From the NCBI GenBank assembly GCA_041905595.1, contig JAYRKT010000006.1:62001-126000 (forward strand): a stretch of DNA of 64,000 nt. The letters run 5' to 3'. Both the position numbers and the translations under genes were made by a program. The notes beneath the pieces were generated by a model that worked only from the letters and a program-made list of their open reading frames with translations, had not been told where the DNA came from and did not search any database. Shown here piece after piece: positions 1 through 8,437 of the stretch. The DNA comes from Aliitabrizicola sp041905595. GTDB taxonomy: Bacteria > Pseudomonadota > Alphaproteobacteria > Rhodobacterales > Rhodobacteraceae. The stretch's first letter is position 1. Every line of letters begins with the position of its first letter.

Positions 1-1455
1 ACTTTGTCGACCGGTTTCGCCCTTGAAAGCCTTACGCTCGACCGGGGCAGCGACATGCCGCTGCACCAGCAACTCTATCAGCGCCTGCGCGGGCTGATCG
101 AGGCGCGTCACCTGTCCCCCGGCATGGCACTCCCTTCGACGCGGGCGCTGGCGCAGGACCTGGGGCTGGGCCGGAACACGGTGATTGCCGCATATGAACA
201 ACTGGCGCTGGAGGGGTTCCTGCAGACCGGGCAGGGCGTGCCGCCGGTCGTCCGCGATCTTGCCTTGGGACAGGGCAAGGGCCCGGCTGCGCCGCAGGAT
301 GTCCGGCTGTCTGCGCGAGGCCGTTTGATGGCCGAGCAGCCCTATCACCATGGAGAACCAGGAGCGACCGCCTTCCATCCCGGCCTGCCGGATGTCGGCC
401 AGTTCCCCTTCAACACCTGGTCGCGCCTGCTGACCCGGCGCGCCAAGGCGGCGCGGAGCGACCTGTTCGGGACCTATTACGTGACCGGCTATCCGGAGTT
501 GCGCGAGGCGATCGCCCGCTACCTGACCGCCTCGCGCGGGGTGATCTGTACGCCCGATCAGGTCGTGGTGACAAATGGCGCGCAATCGGCCTTCGACCTG
601 ATCGCGCGTCTGCTCCTTGACCCCGGCGATACGGTCTGGATGGAAGAGCCGGGATACTATGGCGCCGCCGCCGCCTTCCTTTCGGCGGGGGCGCGGCTGC
701 TGCCCCTCCGGGTCGGCAATGCCGGATGGGATCTCGATCCGCCAGAGGGTGGTCCGCCGCGGGCGATCTTCGTCACGCCGTCCTGCCACCATCCGCTTGG
801 GCTGACCATGTCGATGGGCCAGCGGCTTGACCTATTGCGTCTGTCGGACCGGTGGGGCGCCTGGCTGATCGAGGATGACTACGACAGCGAATATCGCTTT
901 CAGGGCCAGCCTATCCCGGCGCTGCAGGGGGTATCCTCGGGTGAGCGGACCATCTTCGTCGGCACCTTCGCCAAGATCCTCTTTCCCGCCATGCGCCTCG
1001 GTTATGTCGTCCTGCCGCCTGCACTGCTGGCCCCGGTGAAGGCCGCGCTCAGCGCCACGGGGCATTTCGCGCCGCTCCTGACCCAGGCGGCGCTGGCGGA
1101 TTTCGTGGCAGAGGGGCATTTCGCCCGCCACCTGCGCCGGACCCGGCGCCTGTACGCGCAGCGGCGTGAGACGTTCTTTGCCCTTTTTGACCGGTTCCTC
1201 GGGGCGTCGATGGTGCTGTCCCGCGCCGATACGGGGATCCAGCAGGTGGCGCGGTTCCTTTACCCGGTCGATGACCGCGAGGTTGCGGCGCGCGCCGGGC
1301 GGGATGGTGTGAACGTGTCGCCCCTGTCGATGCAGTACCGGCACGGCAACCCGTTGCAGGGGTTGGTCTTTGGCTTTGCTGCTGTCGAGGAAAAGGACCA
1401 GATGCGCGGTTTCCGCCGGCTCTCGGCCGTAGTGGATCGCTCGATCCGGCAGTGA
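1..1455 (+). CDS. MocR/PdxR-type GntR regulator with aminotransferase-like domain (5' end uncertain)
   Basis: Transcription factor of the MocR subfamily: an N-terminal winged-helix GntR domain (about residues 10-80, with LPSTRALAQDLGLGRNTV as the recognition region) joined to a fold-type I aminotransferase-like domain (about 115-480) that binds PLP. The PLP lysine is in the motif GTFAKILFP, near residue 324, and the DDYDSEYR motif of the family is present. About 483 residues is normal. The only start visible is a TTG at base 4, and the frame is open to base 1, so the true start may lie outside the window. It converges on the LysR gene with 4 bp between stops. Its target genes cannot be told from the sequence; members commonly control vitamin B6, GABA, taurine or amino-acid genes. 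Confidence 0.88.
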   Translation, partial: TLSTGFALESLTLDRGSDMPLHQQLYQRLRGLIEARHLSPGMALPSTRALAQDLGLGRNTVIAAYEQLALEGFLQTGQGVPPVVRDLALGQGKGPAAPQDVRLSARGRLMAEQPYHHGEPGATAFHPGLPDVGQFPFNTWSRLLTRRAKAARSDLFGTYYVTGYPELREAIARYLTASRGVICTPDQVVVTNGAQSAFDLIARLLLDPGDTVWMEEPGYYGAAAAFLSAGARLLPLRVGNAGWDLDPPEGGPPRAIFVTPSCHHPLGLTMSMGQRLDLLRLSDRWGAWLIEDDYDSEYRFQGQPIPALQGVSSGERTIFVGTFAKILFPAMRLGYVVLPPALLAPVKAALSATGHFAPLLTQAALADFVAEGHFARHLRRTRRLYAQRRETFFALFDRFLGASMVLSRADTGIQQVARFLYPVDDREVAARAGRDGVNVSPLSMQYRHGNPLQGLVFGFAAVEEKDQMRGFRRLSAVVDRSIRQ

Positions 1456-1459
1456 CCAG

Positions 1460-2377
1460 TCACGAGGCCGGGCGTTTCTCGACCTCTTCCATCATCCAGG
1501 TGCGGAAGGCGCCGGACAGGGCCGAAGTTGCCGCGTCCTCGGGCAGGACCGTGTAATAAGCGCCGTCGGTCTGGTCGCGGACGGGGGCGAGCGGGACAAG
1601 TTCGCCGCCCGCAAGATCACGCTCGACGAGGTAGGTCGGCACAAGCCCGATCCCGACCCCGGCCCGCGCCGTCTCGATCACCATGGCGAAAAGGTCGAAG
1701 CGGTGGCCCTCGAAGGCGGCGGGAACCTCCACCCCAGCCTCGCGCAGCCAACTGTCCCAGAGGCGCGGGCGGGACTCGAGGTGAAGAAGCGGCAGCCGAG
1801 CGATCTCGTCCGCTGTCGGGGTCGCGCCAATCCTCATGCGGGCGCGACCCTCGGGCGAAATCACCGGCACAACCCGCTCGCGGCAGAGGAAGGTGCAGAC
1901 CCCACCCGCCCAGACCGGACGGCCGTAATGGATGGCGATGTCGAAGCGGTCGCGCGTCAGGTCGAACGGGTCAATCCGCGCGCCAAGCACCACCTGAATG
2001 CGCGGATGCCGTTCAAGGAACCGGGGCAGGCGCGGCAGAAGCCAATGCGTGCCGAAGGTCGGCAAGGTCGCCACCCGCAGCATGCCTTCGAGGTTGCGGA
2101 TGCCGAGCGCGGTCATGGTCAGCGCCTCGGCCTGCACGAGCAGCGCCTGCGCCTCGGGCAGAAGGCGGCGACCGTTTTCCGACAGGATTACCCGCTGGCG
2201 GACCCGCTCGAACAGGAGAAGCCCGAGCCGCCCTTCCAGCTCCTTGATTTGGCGGCTGACCGCGCCCTGCGACAGGTTCAGCTCCGCCGCCGCCTGCGTG
2301 ACGCTGCCATAGCGCGCTACGGTGACGAAGGCCTGGAGCGCGACAAGGTCGGGAACAAGGGAACGGCTGAGGGTCAT
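1460..2377 (-). CDS. LysR family transcriptional regulator (GcvA-like)
   Basis: About 305 residues: an N-terminal LysR helix-turn-helix (about residues 1-65, with TQAAAELNLSQGAVSRQIKELE) followed by a two-lobed effector-binding domain. I chose the ATG at 2377, giving an N terminus MTLSRSLVPDL that matches the family; an upstream in-frame ATG at 2413 would add twelve residues of low-complexity serine-rich sequence and is less likely. The gene is divergent from the ALDH operon, the classic arrangement for a LysR activator of the neighbouring genes. An inverted repeat at 2443-2462 in the shared intergenic region is a candidate binding site. The inducer is not known; by context it may be a lysine-catabolic intermediate (inference). 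Confidence 0.88.
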   Translation of the reverse strand: MTLSRSLVPDLVALQAFVTVARYGSVTQAAAELNLSQGAVSRQIKELEGRLGLLLFERVRQRVILSENGRRLLPEAQALLVQAEALTMTALGIRNLEGMLRVATLPTFGTHWLLPRLPRFLERHPRIQVVLGARIDPFDLTRDRFDIAIHYGRPVWAGGVCTFLCRERVVPVISPEGRARMRIGATPTADEIARLPLLHLESRPRLWDSWLREAGVEVPAAFEGHRFDLFAMVIETARAGVGIGLVPTYLVERDLAGGELVPLAPVRDQTDGAYYTVLPEDAATSALSGAFRTWMMEEVEKRPAS

Positions 2378-2442
2378 TGTGCAACTCGATGAACTCGGCC
2401 GGTCTTGAGGCAAAAGGGACGGGATCGGCCGCGTCTTGATGC

Positions 2443-2462
2443 GCAGAGTGCATGAACTCTGC
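2443..2462. promoter_or_regulatory. Candidate LysR operator in the divergent promoter
   Basis: A perfect 7-bp inverted repeat, GCAGAGT then GCATGA then ACTCTGC, lies between the LysR gene and the ALDH operon. The octamer ATGAACTC, part of this site, recurs at 2389-2396, 63 bp away, which is near six helical turns. LysR regulators usually bind such imperfect dyads near the divergent promoter; assignment to this regulator is inference. Confidence 0.4.
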
Positions 2463-2532
2463 AGAAGCCGTCAATGGCATCCCGCCGAACCTGGTGCTAG
2501 GGTGCGCCGCGAAAACCCGAGGGGAGTCGATC

Positions 2533-4050
2533 ATGGGCAAGACATACGCGGACGAAGCGCAGGACGTTCTGGCAAAGCTGGGGGTCAAGCTGCCCAAGCA
2601 GGACAAGCCTGCGATCGTGGTGAAAAGCCCGCTGACGGGCGAGGTTCTGGCCGGCCTTGGCGAGATGACCCCGGCCCAGCTCGACCCGGTGATCGCCTGC
2701 GCCCGCAAGGCCTTCCTCGACTGGCGCGTGGTCCCGGCCCCGCGCCGGGGCGAACTTGTGCGCCTTCTGGGCGAGGAACTGCGCGCCTCCAAGGCGGACC
2801 TCGCGAAACTCGTCTCGCTCGAGGTTGGCAAGAGCGCCTCGGAAGGGGCGGGCGAAGTGCAGGAGATGATCGACATCTGCGACTTCGCCGTGGGCCTGTC
2901 GCGCCAGCTTTACGGCCTGACTATTGCGTCGGAACGTCCGGGCCACCGGATGATGGAAACCTGGCATCCGCTTGGCGTCGTGGGCGTGATCTCGGCCTTC
3001 AACTTCCCCGTCGCCGTCTGGTCGTGGAACACCGCTCTAGCGCTGGTCTGCGGCAATGCGGTGGTGTGGAAGCCGTCGGAGAAGACCCCGCTGACCGCGC
3101 TCGCCACGCAGGCGATCCTCGATCGGGCGCTGGCTCGTTTCGGCACCGCGCCCGAGGGCCTGAGCCAGGTCGTGATTGGCGGCCCGGCGCTTGGCGAGAG
3201 ACTTGTCGCCCACAGGGATGTCGCGCTGATCTCGGCCACTGGCTCGACCCGGATGGGCCGGGCGGTTGCGCCGGTCGTGGCCGCGCGCTTTGGCCGGGTG
3301 ATCCTGGAACTCGGCGGCAACAATGCCGGCATCATCTGCCCCTCGGCCGATCAGGAACTGGCGATCCGCGGCGTGGCCTTCGCCGCCATGGGCACCGCCG
3401 GCCAGCGCTGCACCACCATGCGCCGGACTTTCGTCCATGACAGCATCTACGACGCCTTTGTGCCGCGTCTGAAGTCGGCTTTCGCCTCGGTCTCGGTCGG
3501 CAACCCGCTGGAAACCGGCGCGCTGGTCGGCCCGCTGATCGACGGCGCCGCCTTCGAGCGGATGGAAGCGGCGCTGAAGGCGGCCAAGGCCGCGGGCGGC
3601 ACCGTGCATGGCGGCGGGCGGTATGAGACGAACCACCCCGACGCCTACTATGCCAAGCCGGCGCTGGTCGAGATGCCCGAACAGAAGGGCCCGGTGATGG
3701 AGGAAACCTTCGCGCCGATCCTCTACGTCATGCGCTACACCGACTTCACCGATGTGCTGGAAAAGCACAATGCGGTTGCGGCGGGCCTCTCCTCGTCGGT
3801 CTTTACCCGGGACATGCGCGAGGCCGAGCAGTTCCTGTCGGCCGCCGGATCGGATTGCGGCATCGCCAACGTCAACATCGGCACCTCGGGCGCCGAGATC
3901 GGCGGCGCCTTCGGTGGCGAGAAGGAAACCGGCGGCGGGCGCGAAAGCGGATCGGATGCGTGGAAGGCCTACATGCGCCGCGCCACCAACACGATCAACT
4001 ATTCCGCCGACCTGCCGCTGGCGCAGGGCGTGAGCTTCGACATCGGCTGA
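2533..4050 (+). CDS. ALDH7-type aldehyde dehydrogenase, probable L-piperideine-6-carboxylate dehydrogenase
   Basis: NAD(P)-dependent aldehyde dehydrogenase of 505 residues. It resembles the ALDH7/antiquitin branch, which oxidises 2-aminoadipate 6-semialdehyde (open form of piperideine-6-carboxylate) to 2-aminoadipate in lysine catabolism. Catalytic residues are visible: N157 in AFNFP, E259 in LELGGNN and nucleophile C293 in GQRC; the late GTSGAEIGGAFGGEK motif is typical of ALDH7. Start chosen at the ATG at 2533, preceded by GGGGAG; an earlier in-frame ATG at 2452 lies inside the putative operator and adds unrelated sequence. It heads an operon with the E1 dehydrogenase and the acyltransferase. 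Family assignment is firm, exact substrate inferred. Confidence 0.88.
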   Translation: MGKTYADEAQDVLAKLGVKLPKQDKPAIVVKSPLTGEVLAGLGEMTPAQLDPVIACARKAFLDWRVVPAPRRGELVRLLGEELRASKADLAKLVSLEVGKSASEGAGEVQEMIDICDFAVGLSRQLYGLTIASERPGHRMMETWHPLGVVGVISAFNFPVAVWSWNTALALVCGNAVVWKPSEKTPLTALATQAILDRALARFGTAPEGLSQVVIGGPALGERLVAHRDVALISATGSTRMGRAVAPVVAARFGRVILELGGNNAGIICPSADQELAIRGVAFAAMGTAGQRCTTMRRTFVHDSIYDAFVPRLKSAFASVSVGNPLETGALVGPLIDGAAFERMEAALKAAKAAGGTVHGGGRYETNHPDAYYAKPALVEMPEQKGPVMEETFAPILYVMRYTDFTDVLEKHNAVAAGLSSSVFTRDMREAEQFLSAAGSDCGIANVNIGTSGAEIGGAFGGEKETGGGRESGSDAWKAYMRRATNTINYSADLPLAQGVSFDIG

Positions 4051-4073
4051 GCGCCGCCGGAAGGACTGATCTG

Positions 4074-6254
4074 ATGGACCGCGCGGAGATCGTGCACGAG
4101 AACTTCCGCCGCCGGGTGGCGGCGGGGGATTTCCCCGTGGGGAATGAACCGGTTGGTGACCTTTCGCGCGAGGATGCGGTGGCGCTCTTTCGCGCGGGCT
4201 GCCTGACGCGGGCGCTCGACCGGACCAGCCGGGCGATGCAGAAGGCGGGGCAGGGGTTCTACACCATCGGCTCTTCAGGGCATGAGGGGATGGCGGCGGT
4301 CGCCTGGGCCTTGCGCCCCGGCGACATGGCCTTCCTCCATTACCGCGATGCCGCCTTCCAGATTGCTCGGTCGATGCAGGTGCCGGGCCAGACCCCGGCC
4401 TGGGACATGCTCCTGTCCTTCGCCTCGTCGTCGGAGGACCCGATCTCGGGCGGTCGGCACAAGGTGTTGGGCTCGCGCGCGCTGATGATCCCGCCGCAGA
4501 CATCTACCATCGCGTCGCATCTGCCCAAGGCGGTCGGTGCGGCCTATTCGGTCGGCGCCTCGCGCCGGTTCCGGCCCGAGCATGCGCTGCTGGCCGAGGA
4601 TGCGGTGGTCATGTGCTCCTTCGGCGATGCCTCGGCCAACCATTCTACGGCGCAGGGTGCCTTCAACACGGCGCAATGGACCTCCTACCAGTCGATCCCG
4701 CTGCCGCTTCTCTTCGTCTGCGAGGACAACGGCATCGGCATCTCGACCAAGACGCCGAAGGGCTGGATCGAGGCGACCTTCTCGCAGCGTCCGGGGCTGC
4801 GGTATTTCAAGGCCGACGGGCTGGACCTGTACGACGCTTATGCCGTGGCGCAGGAGGCGGCCGATTACGTCCGCCACCGCCGCAAGCCAGCCTTCCTGCA
4901 CCTGCGCACGATCCGGCTCTACGGCCATGCCGGGGCGGATGTGCCGACGACCTACCTCAGCCGCGAAGAGGTCGAGGCGGAAGAGGCGCAGGATCCGCTG
5001 CTGCATTCCGTCCGGCTGCTGACCGCCGCCGGGGCGATGACGCCCGCCGAGGCGCTGGCGATCTATGACGAGACCTGCGCCCGCACGACCCGCGTCGCGG
5101 CCGAGGCAGTCACGCGGCCAAGGCTCAAGACCGCAAGCGAGGTGATGGCCAGCCTGATCCCGCCCACGCGCACCTGCCGGCCGACCAACGGCCCTTCGTC
5201 CGAGGCCCGCGAGGCAGCCTTTGGCGGTGATATGAAGGCGATGGCCGAGCCGCAGATCATGTCGCGGATTATCAACTGGGCGCTGACCGACCTGATGCTT
5301 GAGCACCGCGAGATCGTGATGATGGGCGAGGATGTCGGTCGCAAGGGCGGCGTCTATGGCGTGACGCAAAAGCTGACGCAGCGCTTTGGCGCCGACCGGA
5401 TGATCGACACGCTGCTGGATGAACAGTCGATCCTGGGCCTCGCCATCGGCATGGCCCAGAACGGCTTCCTGCCGATCCCCGAGATCCAGTTCCTCGCCTA
5501 TCTGCACAATGCCGAGGACCAGCTGCGCGGCGAGGCGGCGACTTTGCCCTTCTTCTCGAACGGGCAGTTCACCAACCCGCTGATCCTGCGGATCGCCGGG
5601 CTTGGCTACCAGAAGGGCTTCGGCGGGCATTTCCACAACGACAACTCGGTCGCGGTGCTGCGCGACATTCCGGGGCTGATCCTTGCCGTGCCCTCCACGG
5701 GAGCGGAGGCGGCGAAGATGCTGCGCGAATGCGTGCGGCTGGCGCGCGAGGAACAGCGGCTGGTGGTGTTCCTGGAGCCGATTGCGCTTTACCCGATGCG
5801 CGACCTGCTGGCCGAGAAGGATGGCGGCTGGATGACGACCTATCCCGACCCGTCCGAGACGATCCCGCTTGGCGAGGTCGGCGTGCATGGCGAGGGGACG
5901 GAGATCGCCTTCGTCACCTTCGGCAACGGCCATTACCTGTCGCGGCAGGCGCAGGCGCGGCTGGCGGGCGAGGGTGTCGCCTCGCGGGTGATCGACCTGC
6001 GCTGGCTGTCGCCGCTGCCGGTCGAGAGCCTGCTCAAGGCCGTCGCGCCCGCCAAGCGCATCCTGATCGTCGACGAGACCCGCCATTCCGGCGGCGTGGC
6101 CGAAGCGCTGATGGCGGTGATGGCGGAGAAAGTCTCGGTCCCGTTCGAACGGATCACCGCCGAGGACAGCTTCATCGCCACCGGCCCGGCCTATGCGGCG
6201 ACGATGCCCTCGGCCGAGGGGATCTACCGCGCGGCGAAGGGGATGCTGGCATGA
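4074..6254 (+). CDS. Fused thiamine-dependent 2-oxoacid dehydrogenase E1 (alpha + beta)
   Basis: A 726-residue protein carrying both halves of a branched-chain type E1: the alpha domain (about 1-345) with the TPP-binding signature FGDAS followed by EDNGIGIST, and the beta domain (about 390-726) beginning MSRIINWALTDLM and containing LGEDVG-like and FLEPIALYP motifs. E1 enzymes decarboxylate a 2-oxoacid on thiamine diphosphate and pass the acyl group to lipoyl-E2. No E2 or E3 gene is next to it, so a partner must be elsewhere. It lies 23 bp after the ALDH7 gene, which would make 2-oxoadipate (from 2-aminoadipate) a logical substrate, though 2-oxoadipate enzymes are usually of the unrelated OdhA type. 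Its stop overlaps the next start (ATGA). Confidence 0.82.
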   Translation: MDRAEIVHENFRRRVAAGDFPVGNEPVGDLSREDAVALFRAGCLTRALDRTSRAMQKAGQGFYTIGSSGHEGMAAVAWALRPGDMAFLHYRDAAFQIARSMQVPGQTPAWDMLLSFASSSEDPISGGRHKVLGSRALMIPPQTSTIASHLPKAVGAAYSVGASRRFRPEHALLAEDAVVMCSFGDASANHSTAQGAFNTAQWTSYQSIPLPLLFVCEDNGIGISTKTPKGWIEATFSQRPGLRYFKADGLDLYDAYAVAQEAADYVRHRRKPAFLHLRTIRLYGHAGADVPTTYLSREEVEAEEAQDPLLHSVRLLTAAGAMTPAEALAIYDETCARTTRVAAEAVTRPRLKTASEVMASLIPPTRTCRPTNGPSSEAREAAFGGDMKAMAEPQIMSRIINWALTDLMLEHREIVMMGEDVGRKGGVYGVTQKLTQRFGADRMIDTLLDEQSILGLAIGMAQNGFLPIPEIQFLAYLHNAEDQLRGEAATLPFFSNGQFTNPLILRIAGLGYQKGFGGHFHNDNSVAVLRDIPGLILAVPSTGAEAAKMLRECVRLAREEQRLVVFLEPIALYPMRDLLAEKDGGWMTTYPDPSETIPLGEVGVHGEGTEIAFVTFGNGHYLSRQAQARLAGEGVASRVIDLRWLSPLPVESLLKAVAPAKRILIVDETRHSGGVAEALMAVMAEKVSVPFERITAEDSFIATGPAYAATMPSAEGIYRAAKGMLA

Positions 6255-7276
6255 CCACAGCCGTCGTCGTCTGCCCCGGCCGGGGCACCTATACCAAGAC
6301 CGAGCTTGGCTATCTCGGCCGTCACTTCGCCGACAAGGGGCTCTTGTCGCGCCTCGACGACAAGCGCCTGGCGCTTGGGCAGGAGACGCTTTCGGCGCTG
6401 GACGGCGCATCGACCTATTCGGTCGCGAAGCACACGCGCGGCGACAATGCGAGCGCGCTGATCTATGCCGCGACAATTGGCGACCTGCGCGCGATCCAGG
6501 GTGTCGAGATCGTCGCGGTCACCGGCAATTCGATGGGCTGGTATTCGGCCCTGGCCTGCGCCGGGGCGCTGACGCCCGAGGCGGGGTTCGAGGTGGTCAA
6601 CACCATGGGCACGCTGATGCAGGACAGCCTGATTGGCGGGCAGATCCTGCATCCTTTCGTGGGCGAGGACTGGGTGCCGAACCCGGCACGCAAGGCCGAG
6701 CTTTTGGCGCTGGCCGACGACATCGCCGCCCGGCCCGGCCACGCCTTTGCCCTGTCGATCGACATCGGCGGGATGCTGGTCTTCGGCGGCAACGAGGCGG
6801 GGCTGAAGGCCTTCGAGGCCGCGGTGCCGCCCGAGCAGGGCCGCTTCCCGATGCGGCTGGCCAATCACGCGGCCTTCCACACCGCGCTTCAGGCCCCGGT
6901 CGCGGCGCAGGGCCGCGCGCGGCTGCCAGAAAGCCTGTTCGGACAGCCGAAGCACCCGCTGATCGACGGGCGCGGCTCGGTCTGGTGGCCCGGCGCGACC
7001 CATGTCGGCGCGCTTCGCGACTACACCCTTGGTCATCAGGTCGTGGAACCCTACGACTTCACCGCCGCGATCCGCACCGCCGCGCGGGAATTCGCCCCCG
7101 ACCTCTTCATCGTGACTGGCCCCGGCACGACGCTTGGCGGCGCCGTCGCCCAGTCGCTCATCGCCGCCAACTGGAAGGGGCTGACCGACAAGGCGAGCTT
7201 CCAGAAGCGGCAGGCAGAGGATCCGGTCCTCATCTCCATGGGCATCGACGACCAGCGCATCCGCGTCACCGGCTGA
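6251..7276 (+). CDS. FabD-like acyltransferase (annotatable as ACP S-malonyltransferase)
   Basis: A 341-residue protein of the malonyl-CoA:ACP transacylase fold. The nucleophile elbow is GNSMG with S94, and a histidine-rich segment near the middle (NHAAFHTALQ) occupies the place of the catalytic His. It departs from housekeeping FabD: no GxGxQ opening, an unusual CPGRGTYTK N terminus, and no fatty-acid synthesis genes around it. It overlaps the E1 gene by 4 bp and so is translationally coupled to it. This suggests an acyl-transfer step on the product of the E1/ALDH pathway rather than bulk malonyl transfer (inference). A bidirectional terminator follows. Confidence 0.7.
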   Translation: MTTAVVVCPGRGTYTKTELGYLGRHFADKGLLSRLDDKRLALGQETLSALDGASTYSVAKHTRGDNASALIYAATIGDLRAIQGVEIVAVTGNSMGWYSALACAGALTPEAGFEVVNTMGTLMQDSLIGGQILHPFVGEDWVPNPARKAELLALADDIAARPGHAFALSIDIGGMLVFGGNEAGLKAFEAAVPPEQGRFPMRLANHAAFHTALQAPVAAQGRARLPESLFGQPKHPLIDGRGSVWWPGATHVGALRDYTLGHQVVEPYDFTAAIRTAAREFAPDLFIVTGPGTTLGGAVAQSLIAANWKGLTDKASFQKRQAEDPVLISMGIDDQRIRVTG

Positions 7277-7283
7277 ACGAAAA

Positions 7284-7305
7284 AGGGCGGGCCGAAGCCC
7301 GCCCT
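7284..7305. terminator. Bidirectional intrinsic terminator
   Basis: An 8-bp perfect GC-rich stem, AGGGCGGG/CCCGCCCT, with a 6-base loop. An A-run lies on its left and TTTT shortly to its right, so it can stop transcripts from both convergent operons: the acyltransferase from the left and the BMP transporter operon from the right. Confidence 0.75.
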
Positions 7306-7327
7306 CCGATTTTCGGCTACGCCCGGC

Positions 7328-8413
7328 TCACGAAGCGCTTTCGACGCCCTTCACGAACCAGTCCATCACGGCCAGGTCCGCATCCGAGATCACCTCGCCA
7401 TCCTTCACGCGCAGCGTGCCTTCCTGATCGTAGATCGGGCCGGTGAAGATGTTGAAGGTGCCCTCCTTGTAGCCCTTCTGCACCGCATCGGCGAGTTCGC
7501 GCACGTCGGCCGGGACCGCCTCGTTGTAGGGCGAGATCTTGACGGTGCCTTCCTTGAATCCGTCCCAGGTGTCGGCCGACTTCCAGGTGCCCGCCAGGAT
7601 GTCCTTGACCCGAATGACATAGTAGGGGCCCCAGATGTCCTCGATCGCGGTCAGGTGGGCCTTCGGCGCGAAGGTCGACATGTCGGCGCCCTGGCCGAAG
7701 CCGTAGAGGCCCTTCTGCTCGAGGATCTGCAGCGCCGCCGGGCTGTCGGTATGGGTGGTGACGATATCGCAGCCAAGGTTGATGAGCGTCTCGGTCGCAG
7801 CCGCTTCCTTGGGCGGGTCGAACCAGCTGTCGATCATCACGAGCTTCAGCGTCGCGGCCGGGTTCTGCTTCTGCGCCGACAGCAGGAACGAGTTCACGCC
7901 CAGCACCACTTCCGGCACCTTGAACGAGCCGAGATAGCCGAGCGTGCCCGACTTCGACATCTTGCCCGAGATGGTGCCAAGAACCGCGCGCCCCTCGTGG
8001 AACTTCGAGTTGTAGGTCGAGACGTTGTCGGCGCGCTTGAAGCCGGTGCAATGCTCGAACATCACCTCCGGGAATTCCTTGGCGACTTCCAGCGTCTGTT
8101 CCATGTAGCCGTAGGAGGTCGTGAAGATCAGCTTGCAGCCCTGCTGGGCGAGGTCGCGGATGATCGGAACGGCCGAGGCATCTTCCGGCACGTTCTCGAC
8201 ATAGACCGTCTCGACCTTGTCGCCCAGTTCGGCGTCAACCTGCTCGCGGCCCTTGTTATGGGCCCAGGTCCAGCCGTAGTCGCCGATCGGACCAAGGAAG
8301 ATGAAGCCGATCTTGACCTTGTCCTCGGCATGGGCGACGCGCGCCCCCAGAACCGAGGCGGTGGCCGCGGCGCCGGCCACCTTCATCAATGTGCGACGGG
8401 TAATCTGTGACAT
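7328..8413 (-). CDS. BMP family ABC transporter substrate-binding protein
   Basis: Periplasmic binding protein of 361 residues in the basic membrane protein (Med/PnrA-like) family, whose members bind nucleosides or nucleobases. The N terminus has a twin-arginine-like leader (TRRTLMK) followed by a small-residue hydrophobic core ending near AHAED. The ligand domain opens KVKIGFIFLGPIGDYGW, typical of the family. The start is preceded by AGGAG. It is the last gene of the operon ATPase, permease, permease, binding protein. A purine or pyrimidine ligand agrees with the deaminases that follow on the map. Confidence 0.88.
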   Translation of the reverse strand: MSQITRRTLMKVAGAAATASVLGARVAHAEDKVKIGFIFLGPIGDYGWTWAHNKGREQVDAELGDKVETVYVENVPEDASAVPIIRDLAQQGCKLIFTTSYGYMEQTLEVAKEFPEVMFEHCTGFKRADNVSTYNSKFHEGRAVLGTISGKMSKSGTLGYLGSFKVPEVVLGVNSFLLSAQKQNPAATLKLVMIDSWFDPPKEAAATETLINLGCDIVTTHTDSPAALQILEQKGLYGFGQGADMSTFAPKAHLTAIEDIWGPYYVIRVKDILAGTWKSADTWDGFKEGTVKISPYNEAVPADVRELADAVQKGYKEGTFNIFTGPIYDQEGTLRVKDGEVISDADLAVMDWFVKGVESAS

Positions 8414-8437
8414 TCTCAGGCTCCTGTTGGTGTTTTT

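Noticed and set aside
2452..2532. ALDH start at 2452 with 27 extra residues
   Set aside because: The start lies inside an inverted repeat, lacks a ribosome site and the added residues do not match the family; 2533 has GGGGAG.
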